A stretch of 64,000 nucleotides of DNA from Candidatus Poribacteria bacterium. Lineage in GTDB: Bacteria; Poribacteria; WGA-4E; WGA-3G. The notes under the pieces were generated by a model. It did not search any database, was not told the origin of the DNA, and saw only the letters and a list, made by a program, of their open reading frames with translations. The stretch covers positions 1-64,000 of the forward strand of contig PYIY01000093.1 in the NCBI GenBank assembly GCA_003635195.1, given 5' to 3'. The translations under genes were made by a program, and so were the position numbers. Below are positions 26,973-35,086 of this stretch, piece by piece (within the stretch, counting starts at the first letter, position 1; each line of letters opens with the position of its first letter).

Positions 26973-28187
26973 ATGGTACTCAAGATCGCCTTCCGTAACA
27001 CTTTTCGCCAAAAACGGCGTACAATCCTGACCGCTCTCGCGATGGTTGTCGGTTTTACGCTCTTATCGCTAACCATTGGTTTGTCCGACGGTGCGTATGG
27101 AAATATTATCGCGATGTTCACGCGGAACCGTATTGGGCACATTCAGGTGCATCGCGAGGGGTATCTTGATAAACCGTCGCTCTACAAAACGATAGACAAC
27201 GTTTCTGCTGTGGGTGAAACCATCCAGAGTGTTGCAGGCGTTGAAGCGTGGACACCGCGGGTATACGGCGCAGGACTCGGTTCTGTCGGTGAAAAGAGTA
27301 CGGGCGTACAGATTATTGGTGTTGATGTCGCACGCGAAACCGAAGCGACCGGTTTCGATAAAAAAATCGTTGAAGGCAGTACACTCACAGAAACACCATC
27401 GCATGAGGCTGTCATTGGGAAAGGATTAGCAAAAATTGTGTCTGCAACGGTTGACAGTGAAATTGTGATTGTTTCGCAGGGGGCCGACGGTTCAATTGCG
27501 AATAACTTGTACAAGATTGTTGGGATCGCAGAGAGTGGTGACAATATAACGGATCGGGTGGCGTGTTATTTGCACATTGCAGATGCTCAGGAATTGTTTG
27601 TGCTTGAGGGACGCGCCCATGAAATTGTTGTGATTGTTTCAAACATCAATCGAGTGGCTAAAGTTACGGACGCAATCGAAGCGAACCTCAATGACGCAAC
27701 GCTTGATGTTGCACCTTGGCAAGTGGTTGCCAAATCCTTCTATCGTGCTATGCGAACCGATCAACAAGGTGATGCGATGAGTCGCTGGGTGATTATACTG
27801 ATTGTTGCTATGGGTGTCCTCAATACGGTGCTGATGTCAGTGCTGGAGCGGACGCGTGAGTACGGCGTGCTGAAGGCGGTCGGTACAAAACCAGGGCAAA
27901 TCTTCTGGCTCGTCGTTTGCGAAGTGGTGATTATAGCACTCGTCAGTATCTGCATCGGCGCGCTCCTCGGAGTCTTAGCCAATTATCTGTTCTCTATATA
28001 TGGCATCACTTACCCTCAAGAAATTACCTACGGCGGTATGAAATTCAAGACGATGTACGCTGAAGTCAACGTCCGATGTCTGGTTATTCCGGCTATCGCT
28101 GTTATGCTGTCAGCGGTGATTGCCGGTCTGTTTCCTGCGGTAAAAGCGGCTCGGATTATGCCTGCGAAGGCGATGCGGACACATTGA
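26973..28187 (+). CDS. ABC transporter permease, FtsX/LolCE/MacB family
   Basis: The 404-residue permease has one membrane segment near residues 20-40, a periplasmic MacB-like domain of about 200 residues, and three segments at the C-terminus (WVIILIVAMGVLNTVLMSVLERTREYGVLKAVGTKPGQIFWLVVCEVV). The stretch ERTREYGVLKAVGT is the FtsX family hallmark. It likely forms a heterodimer with the second permease two genes on. No clear Shine-Dalgarno precedes the ATG; the upstream bases CGGCGCGTGCCTACTACT belong to a dispersed repeat word. Confidence 0.92.
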   Translation: MVLKIAFRNTFRQKRRTILTALAMVVGFTLLSLTIGLSDGAYGNIIAMFTRNRIGHIQVHREGYLDKPSLYKTIDNVSAVGETIQSVAGVEAWTPRVYGAGLGSVGEKSTGVQIIGVDVARETEATGFDKKIVEGSTLTETPSHEAVIGKGLAKIVSATVDSEIVIVSQGADGSIANNLYKIVGIAESGDNITDRVACYLHIADAQELFVLEGRAHEIVVIVSNINRVAKVTDAIEANLNDATLDVAPWQVVAKSFYRAMRTDQQGDAMSRWVIILIVAMGVLNTVLMSVLERTREYGVLKAVGTKPGQIFWLVVCEVVIIALVSICIGALLGVLANYLFSIYGITYPQEITYGGMKFKTMYAEVNVRCLVIPAIAVMLSAVIAGLFPAVKAARIMPAKAMRTH

Positions 28188-28194
28188 TATAGTT

Positions 28195-28386
28195 GTCAGT
28201 TCCCAGTTGCCAGTTATCAGTTAAGAAGGTTTTTGATATGCCTCATATGAAGTTGGGTTTCACTGCGTTCTTGATTTCATACGACGACACGCTGGATTTG
28301 AGAGGCATTTGGAGAACACATCTGTCTTCTGAGTTCCGTTCAACCCAACCTACGGTCCTGACCGAACCGCAAGGAAAATTAAAAAA
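28195..28386. repeat. Intergenic repeat cluster supplying a ribosome site
   Basis: CAGTTCCCAGTTGCCAGTTATCAGTT words open the gap between the permease genes. The last 26 bases (28361-28386) are ACCGAACCGC-AAGGAAAATT-A7, a dispersed repeat also found before hisB and after dtd. Its AAGGAAA sits ten bases before the next ATG and is the only ribosome site available to that gene. Confidence 0.65.
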
Positions 28387-29616
28387 ATGTCTTGGATTTT
28401 AATTAAACTTGCTTGGCGAAATATCTTTCGGAATAAACGGCGGACACTCATCGCTGCAACAGCCATCGGTATCGGTCTGGCTGCGCTGATTTTTGTTGAT
28501 GCGCTAATGATCGGAATGGCGGAGAACATGGTACGGACTGCCACCGCCTCCTTCCTCGGCGACGCACAGATTCATCGGGTGGGTTTTCGAGACACACAAG
28601 AGGTCGCATTGACGATTCAGGCACTTGACGAAGTGACGGCGGGTCTCGCGAAGGAAGAGATTGTCGAACATTTCACACAAAGAACACTTGCTCCCGGTAT
28701 GATTACATCTCCGGCAAATGTCAGCGCAATTGCCCTTGTGGGGGTTCATCCGCCGACAGAGAAATTCCTATCGCAAATTGACGACGCGATAACGGAAGGT
28801 GTCTATTTTGAAGGCGATAACAGCCGCGATACCGTTATCGGTGCGAAACTCGCGGAAATCTTGGAAATTGGGCTTGGGGACCGAGTGGTCGTGACAGTCG
28901 CGCAAGCCGAAAGCGGAGACCTCTCGCAAGAGATGTTCAGGATTTCCGGTATTTATCATTTTGCGGGTGAAGAAATGAACAGCGGTATGGCGTTTGTTCG
29001 GATTGAAAAAGCACGAGAGATGCTCGCTATCGGGAACGCGGCACATGAAATCGCTATTAAATTTACGTCCATCGCCTACTCGCAAGATCCGACACTGCCG
29101 TTTTGGGAGGCGTATTCCGAAAACGGTAACGAAGTTTTAAGTTGGACAGAACTGATGTCACAACTGACAGCGATATTAGACATGACGAAAATCAGTAAAT
29201 ACATCATGGGTGCTATCTTATTTGGTGTGGTTGTCTTCGGGATTATCAACACGCTTTTTATGTCGTTGTATGAGCGGATGTTTGAGTTTGGTGTGCTACG
29301 CGCCGTTGGGACGCGTCCTTTTGGGATGGCGCGCGTCATCCTATTTGAGGCGGGAGCCTTAGCGATCGTCAGCATTGGACTGGGGGCGATACTCGGCTTT
29401 GTTTTGACGGGCGTTTTTACGCATATCGGTATTGATTATACCGGCATCGAAATGACGGGTGTGACGATGCAAGAGGTCATCCGCCCCATCATGAAGGCTG
29501 AACAGTTTGTTATTTATCCGGTGTGGCTGTTTATTTTCACGATCATTGCCGGCCTCTATCCGGCACGCCATGCAGCCAAGATGTCTCCAGCAGCTGCGAT
29601 GCGACGAAGTTTTTAA
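28387..29616 (+). CDS. ABC transporter permease, FtsX/LolCE/MacB family
   Basis: The 409-residue protein is the second permease of the operon and has the same architecture: N-terminal segment (WRNIFRNKRRTLIAATAIGIGLAALIF), periplasmic domain, then three C-terminal membrane segments with LYERMFEFGVLRAVGTRPFGMARVILFE. A LolC/LolE-like heterodimer with the first permease is likely. Translation seems to depend on AAGGAAA inside the preceding dispersed repeat. Confidence 0.92.
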   Translation: MSWILIKLAWRNIFRNKRRTLIAATAIGIGLAALIFVDALMIGMAENMVRTATASFLGDAQIHRVGFRDTQEVALTIQALDEVTAGLAKEEIVEHFTQRTLAPGMITSPANVSAIALVGVHPPTEKFLSQIDDAITEGVYFEGDNSRDTVIGAKLAEILEIGLGDRVVVTVAQAESGDLSQEMFRISGIYHFAGEEMNSGMAFVRIEKAREMLAIGNAAHEIAIKFTSIAYSQDPTLPFWEAYSENGNEVLSWTELMSQLTAILDMTKISKYIMGAILFGVVVFGIINTLFMSLYERMFEFGVLRAVGTRPFGMARVILFEAGALAIVSIGLGAILGFVLTGVFTHIGIDYTGIEMTGVTMQEVIRPIMKAEQFVIYPVWLFIFTIIAGLYPARHAAKMSPAAAMRRSF

Positions 29617-29622
29617 ATTCAG

Positions 29623-29714
29623 CAGGACTTACGCAAAAAGTTGGAATTTCCGTCCTTTAAACCCGCTAAATCCCCCTTATCAGGGGGACTTTAAAGCGGA
29701 ATGCATAAGTCCTA
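29623..29714. repeat. MITE-like palindromic element, intact copy
   Basis: CAGGACTTACGCA at the left and TGCATAAGTCCT at the right are terminal inverted repeats with one or two mismatches. Inside are CCTTTAAACC/ACTTTAAAG and TCCCCCTTATCAGGGGGA, so the whole 92 bp folds into a single hairpin. It has no coding capacity and lies six bases after the permease stop. A solitary end also occurs at 12702-12714. Confidence 0.8.
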
Positions 29715-29755
29715 TTCAGATTCAACTTGATAAAGCAGTTTTTTAGGAAGTTATA

Positions 29756-30457
29756 ATGGAACAGGCGCGAAAAACAGATGTTATTGTTACAGAAGGTGTG
29801 ACCAAAGTTTATGAAGCGGATGGCATCCCTGTCAACGCGCTTAACGGGATCGATTTAACGATTCAGTCGAGAGAATTTACGGCACTCGTGGGGCCTTCTG
29901 GTTCTGGCAAAACGACCTTTCTCAACGTTATTTCTGGGTTGGACAGTCCGACAGAAGGGAAAGTATGGCTTGCTGGTCAGGTGTTATCGGAAATGAGTGG
30001 CAATGAACTCTCCGACTTTCGACGCGATAACATCGGGTTTATTTTTCAGGCTTATAACCTGATTCCCGTTCTGACGGTCGAGGAAAATGTTGAGTACATC
30101 ATGCTCCTGGCGGGGGTGCCGAAAGCGGAGCGCCACGAGCGGGTTATCGCAATGCTTGAAACGGTCGGGTTAACGGGAGTCGCCGACCGAAAACCGACGC
30201 AGCTTTCAGGGGGCCAGCAGCAGCGCGTTGCAATCGCACGAGCGATGGTCTCTGAACCCGCGATTATCCTCGCCGATGAACCGACCGCGAACCTTGACTC
30301 GAAAACAGGTGCTGATCTGCTTGAGATGATGCGTCACCTCAACGCGGAAACCGGTATGACGTTTATCTTCTCAACCCACGATCCGATGGTGATGGAGAGT
30401 GCGACGCGCCTGATTACGCTGCGCGACGGACGGATAGATACTGATGAGACGAGGTAA
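29756..30457 (+). CDS. ABC transporter ATP-binding protein, LolD/MacB type
   Basis: The 233-residue ATPase has Walker [11 protein letters not shown] at about residue 43, signature [15 protein letters not shown] near 144, Walker [15 protein letters not shown], and the H-loop FSTHDP. The spacing and length match LolD/MacB-type exporters. AGGAAG precedes the ATG. It powers the two permeases upstream; the complex probably extracts lipoproteins or exports a substrate through the inner membrane to the LolA-like carrier. Confidence 0.93.
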   Translation: MEQARKTDVIVTEGVTKVYEADGIPVNALNGIDLTIQSREFTALVGPSGSGKTTFLNVISGLDSPTEGKVWLAGQVLSEMSGNELSDFRRDNIGFIFQAYNLIPVLTVEENVEYIMLLAGVPKAERHERVIAMLETVGLTGVADRKPTQLSGGQQQRVAIARAMVSEPAIILADEPTANLDSKTGADLLEMMRHLNAETGMTFIFSTHDPMVMESATRLITLRDGRIDTDETR

Positions 30458-31709
30458 TAGTTATCAGTTATCAGTTATCAGTTGTCAGTTAAGAGAAATT
30501 GTGGTGCTTGCTATCTGTTTGATGATAGGAACTCTCTCAGGGATCGCTGATGCTGAGTTTCGCGTCGGTGGTTACTATAAAAACTTTTCTACAGTATTCA
30601 ATTCACCGCTTCCAGACACATCCCTGACAGGGGTTGTGGTCAATCGGCTACGGCTCAACCTCTCCTACGCGCCAGCGGACACACTTTCATTTGCCCTTGC
30701 CTACGATTTCACGCCGCGCGTTCAAGATCCTTTACTTTTTTCCCAGTCTCCGTTTGCTATCGGTGTCGCTTCGTCTGGTTACCGCGTTGCAGATTTGGAC
30801 TCGCCACTCTATCCGAGTGAAGAAGCACCGGTTGGCAGTGTTGGCATCTATCATAATCTGGATCGGGCTTCGATTCAGTTCAGCACAGATTTTGCGGACT
30901 TCTCTATCGGTCGGGACGCAATTGCGTGGGGAAGTGCACGGATCATAAATCCAACCGATGTTGTCGCACCCTATACTTACGACCAACTGGATACAGAAGA
31001 CCGCGTTGGCGTAGACGCGATTCGGGTGCGGATTCCTGTCGGTGTGATGGGAGAGGTGGATACCGGCTACATCGCCGGTGCCGATTTCGATTTTGATAAG
31101 AGTGCGGTCTTTCTCCGAACGCAATTGAACGCCGCGGAAACGGACTTCTCAATTTTAGTGTTGGAATTTCAGAGGGATCTGCTTGTCGGTTTCGATGTGG
31201 CACGTGGGATTGGCGGTGCCGGGTTCTGGTTGGAAACGGCTTATGTTTTGACTACCCCGTTTGATGATGAACCCGATGCATCGGCGGATTATCTGCGTAC
31301 CTCTGTCGGTTTGGACTATAGCTTCGGCGGAGAGACTTACGCCTTTATCGAATATCATTTCAACGGCGCGGGTGCGAAGAAGCCCGAAAATTACCTCACC
31401 AACTTAGAACGATCAGCATATACCCGTGGTGGTGTTTATCTATTGGGTAGGCACTATCTCGCTCCCGGATTCACCCGCCAACTGACCCCACTGGTGAGTT
31501 TCAGCGGACAGATACTGTTTAATCTATTCGACCCGTCAACTTGGGTTGCACCGCAGATCGCGTATAACATCGCCGAGGATATTCACCTCTCTGTCGGCGG
31601 CTTTGTCAGCATCGGAAAACGCCCCCAAAACAGCGAATCTCCCGAATTTCAATCGGAGTTTGGCAGTTATCCAAATCTTTTCTTTTCCTCGTTTCGCGTC
31701 TATTTTTGA
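30444..31709 (+). CDS. Secreted outer-membrane beta-barrel protein
   Basis: This 421-residue protein has a signal peptide (VVLAICLMIGTLSGIADAEF) and a body of alternating-pattern strands (VNRLRLNLSYAPADTLSFALAYDF, AYVLTTPFDDEPD...). It ends in ...FSSFRVYF, the C-terminal Phe expected of BAM-assembled barrels. The start is uncertain: the ATG at 30444 overlaps the ATPase gene by 14 bases, and its first codons ([12 protein letters not shown]) are a translated dispersed repeat, so a GTG at 30501 may be the true start. As the last gene of the export operon, it may be the outer-membrane exit or cargo. Confidence 0.75.
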   Translation: MRRGNSYQLSVISCQLREIVVLAICLMIGTLSGIADAEFRVGGYYKNFSTVFNSPLPDTSLTGVVVNRLRLNLSYAPADTLSFALAYDFTPRVQDPLLFSQSPFAIGVASSGYRVADLDSPLYPSEEAPVGSVGIYHNLDRASIQFSTDFADFSIGRDAIAWGSARIINPTDVVAPYTYDQLDTEDRVGVDAIRVRIPVGVMGEVDTGYIAGADFDFDKSAVFLRTQLNAAETDFSILVLEFQRDLLVGFDVARGIGGAGFWLETAYVLTTPFDDEPDASADYLRTSVGLDYSFGGETYAFIEYHFNGAGAKKPENYLTNLERSAYTRGGVYLLGRHYLAPGFTRQLTPLVSFSGQILFNLFDPSTWVAPQIAYNIAEDIHLSVGGFVSIGKRPQNSESPEFQSEFGSYPNLFFSSFRVYF

Positions 31710-31820
31710 GACTTTGACCGGGTTTTTGAACATCTTACCGATGCGGAGTTCCAACGGCTTTCGGATCTCAATAAGGCAGACCGTTCGGCAGAAATCGAGA
31801 AATTGTTTTTAACAGAATAG
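31710..31820 (+). pseudogene. In-frame continuation after the barrel stop, possible gene remnant
   Basis: Directly after the TGA that ends the barrel gene, the same frame continues for 36 codons: DFDRVFEHLTDAEFQRLSD then LNKADRSAEIEKLFLTE and a TAG. The text is protein-like, with two amphipathic helices, and has no start codon. The barrel ends properly with Phe, so this is more likely the remains of a different gene than missing C-terminus, though UGA readthrough cannot be excluded. Confidence 0.3.
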
Positions 31821-31831
31821 ATGTGTCCTGT

Positions 31832-31887
31832 CGTAGTAGGGTGTCGCCCACCAAATGAGACGGGCAATGAAGGGTTTTCCTACTACG
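31832..31887. repeat. CGTAGTAGG/CCTACTACG inverted repeat
   Basis: A nine-base exact inverted repeat encloses 38 bases, and is followed by ACCCTTATTTTTT. It may serve as a weak terminator for the export operon or be a dispersed hairpin; nothing else is seen up to the glgB promoter. Confidence 0.4.
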
Positions 31888-32001
31888 AACCCTTATTTTT
31901 TACTTCAAGTTGTTTCATTCCATTCACTTGAGTATATAAGTCCCCTTTTCCTACAGAAATAGTTGTCAGCATTGGTTGATCGCTTGTCGTAATTCCGTCT
32001 C

Positions 32002-32030
32002 TTGCGCTGCAAGTTGGCTTGTGCTAAACT
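32002..32030 (+). promoter_or_regulatory. Extended -10 promoter before glgB
   Basis: TTGCGC and TAAACT are 17 bp apart, and TGC precedes the -10 hexamer as in extended -10 promoters. The predicted transcription start falls about seven bases after, at or just before the ATG at 32039. That would make glgB mRNA nearly leaderless; alternatively the real promoter lies upstream. Confidence 0.45.
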
Positions 32031-32038
32031 GATGCATT

Positions 32039-34096
32039 ATGCATAAGCGACATTTGGCTGGAAACATAGCTGACGGCACTGACCTTATCAATACAGACCC
32101 CTTGCTGAAACCATACACTGCACAACTGCGTCAGCGGTTTGCGCACTATCAACGCTTTAAAGTCGAGATTGAGAAGATGGGTGGTGTATTAGGCGAGATT
32201 AGCCAAGGTCACCGATATTTCGGTTTCAACCGTGGTGAACATGAGGGTGAAACCGGTGTCTGGTACCGTGAATGGGCACCGGGTGCAGAAGCACTTGCGC
32301 TCATCGGTGACTTTAACGGCTGGTCGCGCGATGCGAACCCGATGTCCGTTGATGATTGGGGTGTGTGGCACATCTTTCTGCCTGACAGCGAGCATGCCAA
32401 TAGGTTTACGCATGGTAGTCTCGTCAAAGTACATGTCGTCTCTAAACTTGATAGACTTGACCGGATCCCAGCGTATATTCAGCGTGTCGTTCAGGAAGAC
32501 GATGCCGATTTCATAGGTCAGTATTGGGAACCTCCGCATCCGTATCAATGGCAGCACGGCGCACCCGATTTTGACATCAACGCTGAGGGATTGCGGATTT
32601 ACGAGGCGCATGTCGGCATGGCACAGGCGGCAGAGAAAGTCGGGACTTTCGCTGAGTTTACGCAGAACATCTTACCCCGGATTGTGGATTTAGGCTATAA
32701 CGCTGTACAGCTGATGGCGGTGATGGAGCATCCGTATTATGCGAGTTTCGGGTATCATGTGAGCAACTTTTTCGCTGTCTCAAGCCGTTTCGGGACACCG
32801 GGGGAACTGAAAGCACTTATTGATACGGCACACGGTCTGGGGTTGCTGGTTATCATGGATCTGGTGCATAGCCACGCCGTCAAGAATCTCAATGAAGGGT
32901 TGAGTCACTTTGACGGCACAGAGCATCAGTATTTCCACGCCGGTGCGAAGGGTGAACACGTCGCATGGGATTCGCTATGCTTCGATTATAGCAAGTACGA
33001 GGTGCAACGCTTTCTGCTGAGCAATATCCGCTATTGGCTGGAGACGTATCGGTTTGACGGATTTAGGTTCGATGGTGTCACGAGTATGCTCTATAGCGAC
33101 CACGGATTAGGGCGAGAGTTCACGGGCTATGCGGATTACTTTGACACCGATGTTGAACTGGACGCTATCGCCTATCTCATGTTGGCTAATGAGGTTGTTC
33201 ATGCTGTCAACCCGACTGCTATTTCGATCGCTGAGGACATGAGCGGTATGCCCGGTCTCGCGCGCCCTATTCAAGAAGGCGGACTCGGCTTCGATTATCG
33301 GCTGACAATGGGCATCCCGGATTACTGGATTCGGTTGTTGAAGGAGAAGCAGGACGAAGAATGGCACATCGGCGAGATTTACGGCATGTTACGCGACCGC
33401 CGTGCAGGTGAAAAACACATCGCTTACGTCGAGAGCCACGACCAGTCAATTGTCGGTGATAAGACGCTTGCTATGCAGCTCATGGACGCTGAACTTTACA
33501 CCAACATGAGTGTCTTCACGACGAGTCATCTCATCTCTCGCGGTGTCGCGCTCCACAAACTCATCCGCTTATTGACGTTTAGCTTAGGCGGTGAGGGTTA
33601 CCTCAACTTTATGGGAAATGAGTTTGGACATCCTGAGTGGATTGATTTCCCGCGTGCGGGGAACAACAATTCCTACTGGTATGCACGTCGGCAGTGGCAT
33701 CTTGTTGAAGATGATACCCTCCGCTATAAGCATCTCAACGCTTTTGATCGGGCGATGCAGCACCTTGATACGACCTATCGTCTGCTTGCTGATGAAAATA
33801 TTCAGTTATTATTCATTCATGAGGAAGCGAAGCAGATCGTCTACGCGCGCGGTGGACTCGTCTTTGTCTTCAACTTTCATCCGAGTGAATCCGTCCCAGA
33901 TTTGCGGATCCCTGTACCTGAAAGAGCGGATTACCGACTCGTTCTCAATACCGATGATACGGCGTTCGGCGGTTACGGTGCTATAGAGGGCATCCACTAT
34001 CCGTGGCAGGATGTTGCGATAGAGGGTCAGGCACAGTCGATTCAACTCTATGTTCCTGCTCGGAGCGCGCAGGTGTTAGTACCTGGTCATAAATAG
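32039..34096 (+). CDS. glgB: 1,4-alpha-glucan branching enzyme, eukaryote-like GH13
   Basis: The 685-residue enzyme makes alpha-1,6 branches in glycogen. The N-terminus (LINTDPLLKPYTAQLRQRF...GETGVWYREWAPGAEALALIGDFNGW) matches the eukaryotic-type branching enzyme, with its CBM48-like domain. The GH13 barrel carries FRFDGVTSMLY (nucleophile Asp near 343), AEDMSGMPG (acid/base Glu) and YVESHDQ (third Asp). Bacterial GlgB of the usual kind is longer and differs at the N-terminus. No Shine-Dalgarno is visible. A glycogen synthase, phosphorylase and ADP-glucose pyrophosphorylase lie within 12 kb. Confidence 0.95.
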   Translation: MHKRHLAGNIADGTDLINTDPLLKPYTAQLRQRFAHYQRFKVEIEKMGGVLGEISQGHRYFGFNRGEHEGETGVWYREWAPGAEALALIGDFNGWSRDANPMSVDDWGVWHIFLPDSEHANRFTHGSLVKVHVVSKLDRLDRIPAYIQRVVQEDDADFIGQYWEPPHPYQWQHGAPDFDINAEGLRIYEAHVGMAQAAEKVGTFAEFTQNILPRIVDLGYNAVQLMAVMEHPYYASFGYHVSNFFAVSSRFGTPGELKALIDTAHGLGLLVIMDLVHSHAVKNLNEGLSHFDGTEHQYFHAGAKGEHVAWDSLCFDYSKYEVQRFLLSNIRYWLETYRFDGFRFDGVTSMLYSDHGLGREFTGYADYFDTDVELDAIAYLMLANEVVHAVNPTAISIAEDMSGMPGLARPIQEGGLGFDYRLTMGIPDYWIRLLKEKQDEEWHIGEIYGMLRDRRAGEKHIAYVESHDQSIVGDKTLAMQLMDAELYTNMSVFTTSHLISRGVALHKLIRLLTFSLGGEGYLNFMGNEFGHPEWIDFPRAGNNNSYWYARRQWHLVEDDTLRYKHLNAFDRAMQHLDTTYRLLADENIQLLFIHEEAKQIVYARGGLVFVFNFHPSESVPDLRIPVPERADYRLVLNTDDTAFGGYGAIEGIHYPWQDVAIEGQAQSIQLYVPARSAQVLVPGHK

Positions 34097-34104
34097 TATT
34101 TGTT

Positions 34105-34133
34105 TTGACAATTAGAACTTTATGTGATATAAT
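34105..34133 (+). promoter_or_regulatory. Consensus sigma70 promoter of the PIN toxin-antitoxin operon
   Basis: TTGACA and TATAAT match the consensus exactly with 17 bp between them, nine bases after the glgB stop. Such a perfect promoter suits a tightly autorepressed toxin-antitoxin operon. An ATAA-TCATAAG-TTAT dyad right behind the -10 could be an operator. Confidence 0.8.
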
Positions 34134-34151
34134 AATCATAAGTTATAAACA

Positions 34152-34628
34152 ATGCAAAAACGCATCTACCTTGAAACGACAATTCCAAGTTCTTACTATA
34201 CACTGCGGACCGATGAAGAATCACTCGTTAAGCAAAGATTGACTCGGCAATGGTGGCATGAATATGCAGAACTGTTTACCTTAACCTCAAGCACTGCTGT
34301 TGCTACAGAACTTAGACGAGGAGAGAGGGAAGCAGCACAGAAGAGGCTTGATTTACTCGACGGTATTGAACTGTTTGAGCCTACCGTTGAGATCACGCAA
34401 ATTACACAAATTTATATTGATAGATTGATAATGCCAAAAGAGCCGCAAGGGGATGCTCTCCATTTGGCATTTGCCACATTTCATCAAGTTGACGTGCTGC
34501 TCACATGGAATTGTGCACATCTCGCCAATCCTAATAAGTTTAATTTTATCATACGGATCAACCAAGAACTGGGTTTGCCAACGCCGATGATAACAACACC
34601 CGCTGATTATTTAGGAGGTACGAGTTAA
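34152..34628 (+). CDS. PIN-domain (VapC-like) toxin
   Basis: The 158-residue protein starts KRIYLETTIPSSYYT, a PIN-domain beginning with Glu in the first acidic position. It carries TAVATELRRGE and GDALHLAFATFHQVDVLLTWNCAHLANP, which supply further acidic residues and the DVLLTWN strand. PIN toxins cut RNA, often tRNA, using Mg2+. The gene comes before its probable antitoxin, separated by one base, which is the less common order for VapBC. The promoter upstream is a perfect consensus. Confidence 0.82.
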   Translation: MQKRIYLETTIPSSYYTLRTDEESLVKQRLTRQWWHEYAELFTLTSSTAVATELRRGEREAAQKRLDLLDGIELFEPTVEITQITQIYIDRLIMPKEPQGDALHLAFATFHQVDVLLTWNCAHLANPNKFNFIIRINQELGLPTPMITTPADYLGGTS

Positions 34629-34629
34629 A

Positions 34630-34866
34630 ATGGAAAAGATTAGAGATTATCAAACCGAAGAAGTAAGCGGAGTTGTTGAGGAAGTCCGCGAAATACGGAT
34701 GAAAATTTCAGAAGAATGCGGACATGATCTCAATCGGTTAATCGCCTATTACCAAAAAGTAGGTGAGGAACTACGAAAATCTGGCAAATACAAGTTTGCC
34801 GACCCGGAACCCTCAGCTGAGAAAGCTGCCCCCACAGAACCAACGCGTGGTGAAGCCGCAGATTAA
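34630..34866 (+). CDS. Probable antitoxin of the PIN pair
   Basis: The 78-residue protein (MEKIRDYQTEEVSGVVEEVREIRMKISEECG...) is helical and acidic at the N-terminus, with a disordered Pro/Ala-rich tail. No named DNA-binding domain is visible. GGAGG lies inside the end of the toxin gene and the two are one base apart, so they are co-translated. Antitoxin function is inferred from position and size. Confidence 0.6.
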   Translation: MEKIRDYQTEEVSGVVEEVREIRMKISEECGHDLNRLIAYYQKVGEELRKSGKYKFADPEPSAEKAAPTEPTRGEAAD

Positions 34867-35006
34867 GGTATAGCAACAAACAGCGTCTATTCTCTGATAA
34901 TACCTTTGCCCGAATACGGGTTTCCGTATAGACGGTGTTTTCCTTCTGGGAAAAATAGGGACAGCCAACCGTGACCTCTATCGCTACGGTATGTCTATGT
35001 TGGATT

Positions 35007-35034
35007 GCTGGAGCCAGACACTCCAGCTTTTTTT
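35007..35034 (+). terminator. Rho-independent terminator
   Basis: GCTGGAG and CTCCAGC form a perfect seven-pair stem with a seven-base loop, followed by seven Ts. It ends the PIN toxin-antitoxin operon. An overlapping AGCCAGAC/GTCTGGCT pair could form on either strand, so it may also stop the minus-strand phyH genes. Confidence 0.85.
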
Positions 35035-35086
35035 CTGTCTGGCTACCACCAATCCAAAACTTCGTAAAATTCGCACACATTTCTTA

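Noticed and set aside
28193..28402. A 69-codon frame between the permease genes.
   Set aside because: It consists of CAGTT-type and CCGAACCGC dispersed repeats and overlaps the start of the real permease gene.
30444..30500. The first 19 codons of the barrel gene as genuine protein.
   Set aside because: They translate a CAGTTATCAGTT repeat and overlap the ATPase gene; a GTG at 30501 followed by a clean signal peptide is a likely alternative, so I kept the longer form only with a warning.
31707..31709. TGA after the barrel gene as selenocysteine or recoded codon.
   Set aside because: No SECIS-like hairpin is evident right after it, and the barrel already ends with the expected C-terminal Phe.
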